From assembly GCF_902374955.1 (NCBI RefSeq), contig NZ_CABKRX010000094.1:372001-436000 (forward strand): a DNA stretch of 64,000 nt, given 5' to 3'. Below, piece by piece: positions 49,500 to 58,896 of the stretch. The first letter of the stretch is position 1. Each line of letters opens with the position of its first letter. Under the pieces are notes generated by a model. It saw only the letters and a program-made list of their open reading frames with translations. It made no database searches and was not told the origin of the DNA. The translations under genes were made by a program, and so were the position numbers. The stretch comes from Bacillus massilioanorexius (GTDB lineage Bacteria; Bacillota; Bacilli; Bacillales; DSM-1321).

Positions 49500-50725
49500 C
49501 AAATGACCTTATTTTAGAAGTTGGTACAGCATTAATTTTAGTTGCAATTGCGGCTATTCTGGCAGGTAGATTGAAATTCTCCATTATCCCATTTCTCATT
49601 ATTATGGGAATGATTGTGGGACCTCACGCACCTCAAATCGGTGTCATTGATCTTAGATTTATTGAAAGCTTTGAAATAATTGAATTTCTAGGACGTATAG
49701 GCGTATTATTTTTACTCTTCTATTTAGGATTAGAATTCTCGATAAAAAAACTAGAACGCTCAGGGAAGAATATTGTTATTGGTGGAAGCATCTATATTGC
49801 CATAAATTTTACATTAGGGTTATTGTATGGATGGGTCACTGGATTTCCCTTCTTAGAGACGTTAATCATCGCTGGGATTACAACGTTTTCATCTAGCGCT
49901 ATCGTTGCTAAGGTTCTGGTTGATTTAAGAAGAACAGGAAATAAAGAAACAGAACTAATATTAGGAATCATCATGTTTGAAGATATTATATTAGCTGTTT
50001 ATTTATCCATTGTATCAAGCCTCGTTCGAGGACATTCCTCTTCATTACTAGAAACATTTATGACTATAGGTATCTCGTTAGGCTACATTTTATTATTCTT
50101 TGTGATCGCAAGGAAAACAACCCATTTACTCAATAAATTACTGAATATTACATCGAATGAAATATTCATTATCGTTATTTTTTCCACATTATTTTTTATA
50201 GCTGGAATTTCAGAAACGATTCACGTAGCAGAAGCAATAGGAGCATTGCTATTAGGACTTGTATTCTCGGAGACCGAACATAGTGAACGTATTGAAAAAC
50301 TAGTTATTCCATTTCGTGATTTCTTTGGAGCAATCTTCTTCTTTAGCTTCGGGCTAAGCATAGATCCTTTTACCTTAGGGGATGCCGTTTGGTTAGTTTT
50401 AGGAGCTGTTATTCTAACAATATTCGGAAATTTCATTGCTGGGTTAATTGCCGGCAGAAGAGCTAAACTATCACATAAAGCTTCTTCTAACATTGGATTA
50501 ACAATAGTTTCAAGAGGCGAATTTTCCATTATACTTGCAAACCTTGCAATCGCTGGAAGCTTAATGTCGATTATAAAACCATTCGCCGCTCTTTATGTGT
50601 TAATTCTCGCAATACTAGGACCATTTTTAACGAAAGAATCAAAACGAATTTATAAGCTGTTAGATTTTATTTTTAAATGGAGTGTTAAATCAGAAAAACA
50701 AAATAAAAAGCAAATAAGTAGCTAA
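49496..50725 (+). CDS. khtU: K+/H+ antiporter KhtU (CPA2 family)
   Basis: The 409-residue membrane protein has about 12-13 helices with CPA2 features: GPHAPQIGVI near 42-51, LLFYLGLEFSIKKLERS (about 72-88), FSSSAIVAKVLVDL (about 130-143) and an SRGEFSIILA segment (about 341-350). It exports K+ (or NH4+) in exchange for H+ and is controlled by KhtT and c-di-AMP. The ATGA overlap with khtT indicates coupling. A long terminator hairpin follows. Confidence 0.94.
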   Translation: MTNDLILEVGTALILVAIAAILAGRLKFSIIPFLIIMGMIVGPHAPQIGVIDLRFIESFEIIEFLGRIGVLFLLFYLGLEFSIKKLERSGKNIVIGGSIYIAINFTLGLLYGWVTGFPFLETLIIAGITTFSSSAIVAKVLVDLRRTGNKETELILGIIMFEDIILAVYLSIVSSLVRGHSSSLLETFMTIGISLGYILLFFVIARKTTHLLNKLLNITSNEIFIIVIFSTLFFIAGISETIHVAEAIGALLLGLVFSETEHSERIEKLVIPFRDFFGAIFFFSFGLSIDPFTLGDAVWLVLGAVILTIFGNFIAGLIAGRRAKLSHKASSNIGLTIVSRGEFSIILANLAIAGSLMSIIKPFAALYVLILAILGPFLTKESKRIYKLLDFIFKWSVKSEKQNKKQISS

Positions 50726-50728
50726 AGG

Positions 50729-50784
50729 AATCCTGCTTAAACAAAGCGCTATGCTCAAAGCACATTGTTTAAGCAGGATTTTTG
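50729..50784 (+). terminator. Intrinsic terminator after khtU
   Basis: AATCCTGCTTAAACAA at 50729-50744 pairs perfectly with TTGTTTAAGCAGGATT at 50765-50780, followed by a T run. Confidence 0.92.
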
Positions 50785-50963
50785 CTTTTATATTTTAGAA
50801 AATTTTGGTTTTTATTGCAACATATTGTCTATCTGATTCGTTTTTATTTTATAAGAATGGTTTTGTTATACGTTGATATTGATATTGACGGGATTGCTTC
50901 CACTATCAGCAATGAAATATAACACACAGCCATAAGAAAAATTAGAGAAAAGAGGTTTTCGAG

Positions 50964-52673
50964 ATGAACGATCGTGACATTGAGAAAAAAATACACAATC
51001 TTGAGTTAGCGATATCAACAATGAACGATTTGTTAGTGGAGTTAAGGCAACAAAAAATTGAAATGAAAAAGAAAGAAATTCATGACGAGAAACCGATAAA
51101 TCTGCAATCGGCACCTATAAAACCGCCTCCTGTGATCATAGAGCAACCTAAAAACGCTGATATGAAAAACACGAAATTGAAGCATGAACGTAAAGAGCAA
51201 GGGTTTGATTTATTAAAGCTATGTCAAATTTGGTTGCCGCGGATTTTCGTTGGAATTATGTTATTAGGTGTCGTTTGGCTATTTAAAGCAGGAATTGATT
51301 CAGGAATCTTAACTCCTCCTTTGAGATTGCTTTTTGGCGGATTGTTAGCTGTAATTCTTTATGTAATTGGTGAAAGACAAATAAGAGCTAAGCGACATGC
51401 GTTAGGATTGGTATTACTTGGTGGCAGTGTAGCAACAGTTGTATTAACTACCTTTGCAGCACATTACTTATATGCTTACTTACCAGCGCCAATAGCATTT
51501 ATTTTAAATATCATGTGGGTTGTTTCTGGAATTTTCATTGCCAATCGTCATAAATCTGAATATCTAGCTATTTTTGTAGCAGTAGGTGGCTTTTTTGTCC
51601 CGTTTTTAATTAACAGTCAAGAACCGAATTTATATGTGTTTTTAGGTTATGAAACGTTTTTAACCATTTGTTTACTATTATATGCTTGGAAGAAAATCTA
51701 TCATATTCTGTATGTATCCTCTTATGGTGTTGCACAAATCATCTTTTTTATCTTTTTAGCTTTTGTACAAAATCAAGAAGTAAGTATAGAAATCAGTATT
51801 GTATATACACTTTTACAACTAGTGCTATTTTTACAATTATGGTTAGATAGAACGTTTATCTATATCCCACGATTAGGAATTTGGGCATTTAACGGGATAC
51901 TATTATTTATGAGCTTCTCCGCTCTTCATTCCGGATCAACATTAAGTCTCTTTATAACAAGTATCGTTTATCTTTTGATTTCATATTTTGAGATTAAGAA
52001 AGATCGTCAATCGTTATTATCTGCTATTGCATTCACTTTGGGTATGGTACATTTGTCAATTGTCATCTCACAACAATTCAGTGGGGATATTCAAATTATT
52101 TTATTCTTGATTCAAGGGTTTTTAGCACTTTATGTTGGCTACTTATTGAAAAATATGACGAAATTAATAGTTGGTGGTTTAGTTTATATTTTCGCCATTT
52201 TATTGACTTTGGTAACACCGATTTACGATCTGCTGTCAACAGCGTTTTTGGCTCATATTTTAATCATTGTAACTTTTGCTTACGGTATTTATAAAGCTGG
52301 TAGTGTTGTGGTTAAGCAAAGTAAATTAGGTTATCAACTATGGTTCTATGTCTTTATGCTTTTAGTATTTATAGTTCTTACTAAATCTGGTGGTGTTATT
52401 TCCGACGATAGTGATATAAATAGTTTTACGATATCGTTTCTTTGGATGATTTATGCTTCAATGGCCGTTTGGTATGGAAGAATGAAGAAAACGATGGCGA
52501 TTTTTACTAAAAATGAGATTATATATATTGGACTTATCGTACTATCGATTACAGTAGGAAAGCTGTTCTTATTAGATTTAGTTGTAGTTAGTATGACCAT
52601 TCGAGCGACTCTTTTCTTAGTTATAGGTGCAATAGGGGTAGGTATCTCACGAATGTTTTTTATCAAAAAATAA
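50964..52673 (+). CDS. DUF2339 multi-pass membrane protein
   Basis: The 569-residue protein starts with a soluble coiled-coil region (about 1-80; IEKKIHNLELAISTMNDLLV) followed by about 15 membrane helices from residue 93. WLPRIFVGIMLLGVVWLFKA and the pattern AGIDSGILTPPLRLLFGGLL are typical of DUF2339. No enzyme motif is seen; the family function is unknown. AGAGG precedes ATG weakly (AAAAGAGGTTTTCGAG). It ends with a terminator at 52681-52710. Confidence 0.9.
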   Translation: MNDRDIEKKIHNLELAISTMNDLLVELRQQKIEMKKKEIHDEKPINLQSAPIKPPPVIIEQPKNADMKNTKLKHERKEQGFDLLKLCQIWLPRIFVGIMLLGVVWLFKAGIDSGILTPPLRLLFGGLLAVILYVIGERQIRAKRHALGLVLLGGSVATVVLTTFAAHYLYAYLPAPIAFILNIMWVVSGIFIANRHKSEYLAIFVAVGGFFVPFLINSQEPNLYVFLGYETFLTICLLLYAWKKIYHILYVSSYGVAQIIFFIFLAFVQNQEVSIEISIVYTLLQLVLFLQLWLDRTFIYIPRLGIWAFNGILLFMSFSALHSGSTLSLFITSIVYLLISYFEIKKDRQSLLSAIAFTLGMVHLSIVISQQFSGDIQIILFLIQGFLALYVGYLLKNMTKLIVGGLVYIFAILLTLVTPIYDLLSTAFLAHILIIVTFAYGIYKAGSVVVKQSKLGYQLWFYVFMLLVFIVLTKSGGVISDDSDINSFTISFLWMIYASMAVWYGRMKKTMAIFTKNEIIYIGLIVLSITVGKLFLLDLVVVSMTIRATLFLVIGAIGVGISRMFFIKK

Positions 52674-52680
52674 TTTGTAG

Positions 52681-52710
52681 GCAGTTCCTATATTATGGGG
52701 ACTGCTTTTT
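52681..52710 (+). terminator. Intrinsic terminator after the DUF2339 gene
   Basis: GCAGTTCC pairs with GGGACTGC (one G-U) around TATATTATG and is followed by five T residues. Confidence 0.8.
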
Positions 52711-52863
52711 ATATGATAAGAATCTGGTATATAAATGGACGCAAATACGTAGGACTCTTACAGAAGAAGTGAAAAATAAAAAAGCCCACAGTGAGGAACG
52801 AGCAAGAAGGGTTGTAACTATTTAACAACAATGACATCTACCATAACCTATTAGTAAAATAAC

Positions 52864-52947
52864 AAGTTGGATCAGATTTCTGAGAAGTTGAACCAAAAAG
52901 GACTGAAGTTGAATGGTATTATAGGAAAGTTGAATGAAGAATAGTAT
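52864..52947. repeat. Degenerate 21-bp tandem repeat (AAGTTGAA units), locus B
   Basis: Four units start at 52864 (AAGTTGGATC), 52885 (AAGTTGAACC), 52906 (AAGTTGAATG) and 52927 (AAGTTGAATG), exactly 21 bp apart. They fill the middle of a 321-bp gap between two convergent genes, together with two terminators. The same motif and period occur at 29566-29670. Confidence 0.8.
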
Positions 52948-52953
52948 AGAGAA

Positions 52954-52988
52954 AACAAGAAGACGCTCTAATTGACCATCTTCTTGTT
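52954..52988 (-). terminator. Terminator of the lmrB-like gene
   Basis: AACAAGAAGA at 52954-52963 pairs with TCTTCTTGTT at 52979-52988; read on the minus strand it ends in a TTTTC stretch. Confidence 0.75.
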
Positions 52989-52994
52989 ACAGTT

Positions 52995-54431
52995 TTAAAC
53001 TTTTATTCTTTTCGTAAATAAAGCAATAATTAAACCAATAATGGATGCCACTAACGAGAATAAGAAGGCGTTTTGAACTCCAGCAGTTAATGCCTCTGCT
53101 GCAACAGCAGGATTAGTCATGTCAGCTGTCGTTAAGAACTTCTCAGTTCCTGCAGCCATTATGCTGATTGCAATAGCCGTTCCAATTGCACCAGCAACTT
53201 GTTGTAACGTATTCATTACGGCCGCTCCATCTGGATAAAAATGCTTTGGTAATTGATTCAAACCATTTGTTTGTGCAGGCATCATAATCATAGCAACACC
53301 AATGAACAAGCAGCTGTGTAAAATGATAATCGTAGCTTGAGTAGCAGTTGTTGTTACATTAGAGAAAAGATATGTGAAAATAGTCGTAATAACAAAACCA
53401 GGAATTATAAGATATTTTGGTCCGTATTTATCAAATAAGCGACCGATAACCGGTGACATGAATCCATTTATAATACCACCTGGTAATAATACTAAACCAG
53501 CGGCGAAAGCTGTTAATAATAATCCTTCTTTTAATAGCATTGGTAAAAGAATGGATGTAGACAAAATGATCATCATACATAAAAAGACCATAATTAAACC
53601 AAGCGTAAACATAGAAAATTTAAAAACTCTTAAATTAAGCATTGGTTGTTCCATCTTGAATTGACGAATCGAAAATAGAGCTAGACCAATTATACCCACT
53701 ATAATTGGAACAATAACAGTTGTCTCACCCCAAGAACTAGCACCTTCTCCAGCGTTGCTAAATCCGATTACAATTCCACCAAAACCAATTGTTGAAAGAA
53801 TGATTGAAAGAAGATCAATCTTTGGTTTAGTAATTGTTGAGACATTTTGCATATAAATTAATCCGAATAACAATACAAAAACTAAAAGAGGGAGACAGAT
53901 CCAAAAAATAGACTGCCATCCTAAACTATCAACAATAAGACCAGATAATGTTGGTCCAAGAGCAGGGGCAAACATAATAACTAGACCCATTGTACCCATT
54001 ACGGTACCACGTTTATGTGGTGGGAAAATAACTAAAATAACGTTTGTCATTAAAGGTAACAAAAGGGCAGTACCGATTGCTTGGATAACTCTAGCAACTA
54101 GTAATATTTCAAAGTTTGGAGCGATAGCTGCAACGAATGTTCCTAGTATAGAGAACACTAATGAAGCAGTAAATAATTTCTTTGTTGAAAACCATTGGAT
54201 TAACAAACCTGATACAGGAACCAAAATTCCCATTACAAGTAAATATCCTGTAGTTAACCATTGTACGTCAGATGGTTCAATTTTAAAATCAACCATAATA
54301 TTCGTAAAAGCCATATTTAATGCCGTTTCACTAAAAAGACCAATAAATGCACCTAGCATAATTGCTACAACGATTGGTATTGGCCTTATTTGTTTCTGTT
54401 CTTTCTTAGCTGATTGATTTATATTTTCCAA
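52995..54431 (-). CDS. lmrB: DHA2-family multidrug exporter LmrB
   Basis: The 478-residue, 14-helix transporter shares DHA2 landmarks (DVQWLTTGYLLVMGILVPVS about 56-75; FAPALGPTLSGLIVD about 152-166). LmrB exports lincomycin and other compounds by proton antiport. The call to LmrB is supported by the TetR/LmrA-like gene directly upstream on the same strand and by the TAGACCAGTC boxes before both genes, the same pair as the Bacillus subtilis lmrAB operon. It is clearly related to, but different from, the exporter at 43705. AGGAGA precedes ATG. Confidence 0.88.
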   Translation of the reverse strand: MENINQSAKKEQKQIRPIPIVVAIMLGAFIGLFSETALNMAFTNIMVDFKIEPSDVQWLTTGYLLVMGILVPVSGLLIQWFSTKKLFTASLVFSILGTFVAAIAPNFEILLVARVIQAIGTALLLPLMTNVILVIFPPHKRGTVMGTMGLVIMFAPALGPTLSGLIVDSLGWQSIFWICLPLLVFVLLFGLIYMQNVSTITKPKIDLLSIILSTIGFGGIVIGFSNAGEGASSWGETTVIVPIIVGIIGLALFSIRQFKMEQPMLNLRVFKFSMFTLGLIMVFLCMMIILSTSILLPMLLKEGLLLTAFAAGLVLLPGGIINGFMSPVIGRLFDKYGPKYLIIPGFVITTIFTYLFSNVTTTATQATIIILHSCLFIGVAMIMMPAQTNGLNQLPKHFYPDGAAVMNTLQQVAGAIGTAIAISIMAAGTEKFLTTADMTNPAVAAEALTAGVQNAFLFSLVASIIGLIIALFTKRIKV

Positions 54432-54462
54432 ACAAATTCTCCTCTCAAATTCTGCTTATAAT

Positions 54463-54474
54463 TAGACCAGTCTA
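54463..54474. promoter_or_regulatory. LmrA-type operator TAGACCAGTCTA upstream of lmrB
   Basis: TAGAC-CA-GTCTA is palindromic and lies 32 bp upstream of the lmrB start. It matches the site before lmrA in ten positions. Confidence 0.7.
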
Positions 54475-54515
54475 TATAAAATAGATAAACAAAAGAAATA
54501 GTATGTATATATTAG

Positions 54516-55085
54516 CTATTTCTTTAGAAGTGTTGGAATAAATTCGGCAACATAAAGTAGCGGTAATCCATTTTTATTCGTTAATGAACGAGTTATAGCA
54601 CCTTCGATCATTGCATTCAAAATGATTGCCGTTTTGTTCGCTTGTTCCTTTTCAAATCCGAAATTTTCGAGCTTATCACTATATAAGGCTTCCCATCTTT
54701 CGAAAGCTGATTGACAAGCTTTTCGTAATGGTTCGCTTTTTAAAGAGGTTTCAGCTGCTAGTAGCCCAATCGGAAGTCCTTCCAATTGTTCTATATTGTC
54801 AAAATGCTTAGCAATATTTCTAATTAAAGATTGAAATGCTACTACAGGATCTGTATATTCGTCAAGCTGTTTTTTTGAATCATTTGCAATAATCGTACTC
54901 ATTAATTGAACAGCTTCAATGGCTAACTGTTCTTTTCCATTCGGAAAGTGATAGTAAAGAGATCCTTTTGGTGCACCGCTTTCTTTTAGTATTTGATTCA
55001 ATCCAGTTGCATGGTAACCTTGTAAATGAAAAAGACGTGTAGCAGCTTCAAGTAGATTTTCTCTGGAATCACCTTTATTACTCAT
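54516..55085 (-). CDS. lmrA: TetR-family repressor LmrA/QdoR-like
   Basis: The 189-residue protein has the TetR helix-turn-helix (TGLNQILKESGAPKGSLYYH, about 27-46) and a GLPIGLLAAETSLKSEPLRK region (about 102-121) typical of the LmrA/YxaF (TetR_C_33) group. In Bacillus subtilis LmrA represses lmrAB and yxaGH. Its own promoter region contains TAGACCAGTC at 55115-55124 (inverse) and lmrB has a matching site. The 84-bp gap to lmrB includes that box, so lmrB may also have its own promoter. Confidence 0.88.
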   Translation of the reverse strand: MSNKGDSRENLLEAATRLFHLQGYHATGLNQILKESGAPKGSLYYHFPNGKEQLAIEAVQLMSTIIANDSKKQLDEYTDPVVAFQSLIRNIAKHFDNIEQLEGLPIGLLAAETSLKSEPLRKACQSAFERWEALYSDKLENFGFEKEQANKTAIILNAMIEGAITRSLTNKNGLPLLYVAEFIPTLLKK

Positions 55086-55114
55086 GGATTATTCACCTCA
55101 AATGTTATTATAAC

Positions 55115-55124
55115 GACTGGTCTA
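55115..55124 (-). promoter_or_regulatory. LmrA-type operator upstream of lmrA
   Basis: On the minus strand this reads TAGACCAGTC, identical to ten bases of the box before lmrB, 30 bp upstream of the lmrA start. The remaining gap to 55394 contains the htrA-type control box described at 55307. Confidence 0.68.
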
Positions 55125-55306
55125 GATATTTTAGACACTAGGTTATCATATTCGTTTAGCCTGATAGAGTCAAGGGTAATAAATGATTGAGATATGTCAG
55201 TTAAATCAAGCATATCAGAAACATGCTGAATACTACTATTCTGGTAAAAAACAATAAAATTTGAAAGATGTAATAATTTATTATATTTTTCTAGTTCTTT
55301 TAAAGG

Positions 55307-55342
55307 TTTGTTAATAATTTATTCATATCTTAGGATTAGAAT
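55307..55342 (+). promoter_or_regulatory. Shared two-component box and -10 element before the HtrA-like gene
   Basis: Two 11-bp half-sites, TTTGTTAATAA and TTTATTCATAT, occupy 55307-55328. Eight bases later TAGAAT at 55337-55342 is a plausible -10. There is no good -35, as in activator-dependent promoters. The same layout occurs at 61691 and, with a different -10 distance, at 62691. Confidence 0.75.
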
Positions 55343-55394
55343 GGAATTAAGTTAAAGATCAATCATCATTCTTAACTTTTAGGAGGAAAACATT

Positions 55395-56888
55395 ATGAGT
55401 ACAAATGAAAATAACAATCAATTTCCTGGTCAAGAGCCAAATGATCATCCAAATAATTCATTAGAAAATCAAAATATTGAACAAAATGCAAATAACGAAA
55501 AGGAGGAAGCAATACAAAGTTATGATTCGGAGGTTGCTAGTGATAAATCCGACCAAGTAGAGGAAATGTCAGGTAGCTCTACTGAAAACCATATTTTTCA
55601 AGCAACAGCTCATACTAGTGACGAACAGAATAATAGCCAATCAATCAAACAAGAACAATCTTCAAGAAATCAAAAGAAAAAAGGTAAAAATTTCGGTTTT
55701 GTGAAAACAGTAGCTGCAGGTGTGATTGGTTCAGTTATCACTTTATCTGTCATTCCATTTACGGATTATCCGGATATGTTTAATTCAAACAACAATACGA
55801 CTCAGCAAGAAAGTAAAAGTGAATATTCTAGTACAGGATCAAAAAATGTTGTGAATGTAAAAAATTCAGCTTCTTCTGAATCTAATACAGCGGATGTTAT
55901 AGAGAAGGCACTACCAGCTATTGTAGGTATTGTTAATATTCAAAAACAAAATCAAAACAACTTCTTTTTTCCACAAGATGGACAACAAAGTCAACAACAA
56001 TCGGGAGAAGGGGTTGAAACAGGTTCAGGTTCAGGTGTTATCTTCAAAAAAGATAGTAAAAATGCTTATATCGTAACGAATAATCACGTAATTGAAGATG
56101 CAGATGAGATCGAAATCTCTTTAGCAAATGGTGAAAAAACGAAAGCTCAATTAGTTGGTACAGATGCCTTGAGTGATTTAGCGGTTCTTACAATTGATGC
56201 GAAATATGCTGAAAGTACATTAGATTTCGGCGATTCTAGTGTTTTACGTGCTGGTGAACAAGTTGTAGCCATCGGGAATCCATTAGGGCTTGATTTTTCT
56301 AGAACAGTTACACAAGGTATTGTGAGTGCAACGGATCGTGCAGTGGCAGTGTCAACTTCAGCAGGTGAATGGGAAATGAACGTTATCCAAACGGATGCTG
56401 CAATCAATGCTGGTAATAGCGGTGGGGCTTTAATAAATACATCTGGTCAAGTCATCGGTATTAATAGTATGAAAATTTCAGAAAGCGGAGTTGAAGGCTT
56501 AGGATTTGCTATACCTAGTAATGATGTTGTGCCAATTATCAATGAAATTATTGATAAAGGTAAAGTAGAACGTGTATATGTTGGAGTTGGTTTAGCTAGT
56601 TTAGAAGAGATTCCACAATATTACTTACAAAATGTTCCTGAAAAAGCGAAAAGTGGGGTAATGGTTACAAGTGTTGACCCTAATTCGGCAGCTGCAAAAG
56701 CAGGAATTCAAGTACAAGATATAATCGTTTCTATAAACAATACAGAAGTGAAAAGCTCTACAGAGTTTAGAAAGTATTTATACGGCAAATTAAAAGTGGG
56801 CGATAAAGCAACTATTAAATTATATCGTCAAGGTCAGCTAAAAACAGTAGAAGTTACTTTAACTGCTAATACTGGTGTAACAAGCTGA
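55395..56888 (+). CDS. HtrA/DegP-family membrane-anchored serine protease
   Basis: The 497-residue protein has a long hydrophilic, Asn/Gln/Glu-rich cytoplasmic head (about 1-95), one membrane helix (about 101-123), a trypsin-like domain with H231 (NNHVIED), D261 (LSDLAVL) and S342 (GNSGGAL), and a PDZ domain (about 390-490). HtrA proteases degrade or refold misfolded proteins outside the membrane. AGGAGG precedes ATG. The upstream box matches those of the foldase and the secreted repeat protein near the two-component system, suggesting induction by envelope stress. The PBP gene follows after four bases. Confidence 0.93.
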   Translation: MSTNENNNQFPGQEPNDHPNNSLENQNIEQNANNEKEEAIQSYDSEVASDKSDQVEEMSGSSTENHIFQATAHTSDEQNNSQSIKQEQSSRNQKKKGKNFGFVKTVAAGVIGSVITLSVIPFTDYPDMFNSNNNTTQQESKSEYSSTGSKNVVNVKNSASSESNTADVIEKALPAIVGIVNIQKQNQNNFFFPQDGQQSQQQSGEGVETGSGSGVIFKKDSKNAYIVTNNHVIEDADEIEISLANGEKTKAQLVGTDALSDLAVLTIDAKYAESTLDFGDSSVLRAGEQVVAIGNPLGLDFSRTVTQGIVSATDRAVAVSTSAGEWEMNVIQTDAAINAGNSGGALINTSGQVIGINSMKISESGVEGLGFAIPSNDVVPIINEIIDKGKVERVYVGVGLASLEEIPQYYLQNVPEKAKSGVMVTSVDPNSAAAKAGIQVQDIIVSINNTEVKSSTEFRKYLYGKLKVGDKATIKLYRQGQLKTVEVTLTANTGVTS

Positions 56889-56892
56889 TGAA

Positions 56893-58896
56893 ATGATGAA
56901 AAGGAAGCAAAAAAAGAATAGTCTTCAAAAGAGAAGTTTAACTATTCGATTAAATCTATTATTTTTCTTTACTTTTCTATTGTTTTTAGCATTAATTTTC
57001 CGGCTTGGAATCGTTCAAATTGTACATGGTCAAGAATATAAGGAAGCTAGTGAAGCTACAACAACAACAAAATATACTTGGAATGCCCCGCGTGGTGTTA
57101 TGTACGATCGTAATGGTAAGGTGCTTGTAAGTAATGAGCCGATATATACAGTCACATATACAAAAACAGATGCTGATTCAAATAGTAACACCTTGGATAT
57201 AGCTAAAAGACTATCTAAGCTCATTACTGTTAGTACCGATAAAGTAAAAGATCGTGACAAAAAGGATTATTGGATTCAAATAAATAAAGATAAAGCTTAT
57301 GACAAGCTTTCTGATGAAGAACAAAAAAAACTAGATGATAAAGAAGAATATCAATTGCTTTTAGAACGTATCACAGATCGTGAACTTGCTTCAATTACGG
57401 AGGAAGAAATGCAAATCTACACGATTAAGAGCAAGATGGATCAAGATACAGCCTCGGTTAATCGAATTAAGGAAGGTCTGAATACAAAGGAAGTAGCTAT
57501 GATTAATGAACACCTGGATGAACTTCCAGGTGTTGATATTAAACTTGATTCAAAAAGAAAGTATACGTATGGGGATACTTTTAAACAGATATTCGGAAAA
57601 GTTGCACAAATACCAGCAGAAAGTGCTGATTTATACAAAGCCAATGGATATGAGTTAGACGATTTAGTCGGTAAGAGTTATTTAGAATTACAATATGAAA
57701 AACTTCTACAAGGTAAAAAAGAAGAACAATCTTTCGTATCGAATAGGAAGGGAAGCGTAACCGATCAATCCATTACAAAGGAGGGAGAAAAGGGAAAGGA
57801 TGTCATACTAACCATCGATATGGAACTTCAACAAAAAGTAGAACAAATTATCGAGGATGAATTGAAAAAAGAGTCTAGTGCCGACGGTGCTTATGTTGTA
57901 ATGATGAATCCGAAAACGGGAGAAATATATTCTTTAGCGGGAAAAAGTAGAAAAAACGGAAAAATTGAAGATGAAGCTTATGGAACGATCCAAAATGCAT
58001 ATGCCATGGGTTCAACGGTAAAAGGAGCAACTGTTCTAACGGGATATCAGACAGGTGCTATTAAACCAGGGCAAACTTTTTTAGATGCTCCTATTAAGCT
58101 TAATGGTACTCCAGTAAAAAAATCTTATAAAAACTTAGGAATACTGAATGATATTAAAGCGCTTGAGAGATCTTCAAATGTTTATATGTTCCACATTGCT
58201 ATGAATATAGGAAACTTTGATTATTCAACAAAAACTGGATTTAAGGATCCACAAAAAGCATATGACACTATGCGAAGTTCTTTCGCTCAATTTGGCCTTG
58301 GAATAAAAACAGGTATCGATTTACCAAATGAAGCGACGGGATATAACGGTGGTGTACAAAAACTGGGGAACTTAATGGATTTTGCAATTGGACAATTTGA
58401 TACTTATACGCCTATTCAATTAGCTCAATATGTATCTACCATTGCGAATGATGGTTATCGAATGCAACCTCATTTATTAAAAGAGGTGCGTTCTCCAGAT
58501 CATTCTGAAGGAGAGACGGGAGAGTTATTAGATACGTTCGAACCTAATGTTTTAAATCGCATTGATATGAAGCAAGAATATATTGATAGAGTTCAAACAG
58601 GATTTCGTCAAGTTATGAGTGGTAGCCAAGGTACAGCTACATCGTATTTCAAGGATGCCAGCTATAATCCAGCAGGAAAAACAGGAACAGCTCAAGTCTC
58701 TAACGGCAAAGGTGGTTATCATTATAATTTAACATTAGTTGGATACACTCCATATGAAAATCCGGAAGTTGCTATGGCTGTAGTTGTTCCAAATGTAAGA
58801 AGTGATTCTAGCTCGATTAATAAAAATATTGGTAGACGAGTCCTTGATGCGTATTTTTTAAAAGATGAAGCTATGCAAAAAGGAGTGGAATCATAA
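56893..58896 (+). CDS. Class B penicillin-binding protein (transpeptidase)
   Basis: The 667-residue protein has a short cytoplasmic tail, one membrane helix (about 20-45), a dimerisation domain (about 55-300) and a transpeptidase domain with S374 (GSTVK), SSN at 427-429 and KTG at 596-598. It cross-links peptidoglycan during elongation and resembles PbpA/PbpH. The start is within four bases of the htrA-like stop with a poor ribosome site, so translation is probably coupled to the protease. The stop overlaps the ATG of a 50-residue protein. Coupling of a PBP to an HtrA protease is unusual. Confidence 0.93.
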   Translation: MMKRKQKKNSLQKRSLTIRLNLLFFFTFLLFLALIFRLGIVQIVHGQEYKEASEATTTTKYTWNAPRGVMYDRNGKVLVSNEPIYTVTYTKTDADSNSNTLDIAKRLSKLITVSTDKVKDRDKKDYWIQINKDKAYDKLSDEEQKKLDDKEEYQLLLERITDRELASITEEEMQIYTIKSKMDQDTASVNRIKEGLNTKEVAMINEHLDELPGVDIKLDSKRKYTYGDTFKQIFGKVAQIPAESADLYKANGYELDDLVGKSYLELQYEKLLQGKKEEQSFVSNRKGSVTDQSITKEGEKGKDVILTIDMELQQKVEQIIEDELKKESSADGAYVVMMNPKTGEIYSLAGKSRKNGKIEDEAYGTIQNAYAMGSTVKGATVLTGYQTGAIKPGQTFLDAPIKLNGTPVKKSYKNLGILNDIKALERSSNVYMFHIAMNIGNFDYSTKTGFKDPQKAYDTMRSSFAQFGLGIKTGIDLPNEATGYNGGVQKLGNLMDFAIGQFDTYTPIQLAQYVSTIANDGYRMQPHLLKEVRSPDHSEGETGELLDTFEPNVLNRIDMKQEYIDRVQTGFRQVMSGSQGTATSYFKDASYNPAGKTGTAQVSNGKGGYHYNLTLVGYTPYENPEVAMAVVVPNVRSDSSSINKNIGRRVLDAYFLKDEAMQKGVES

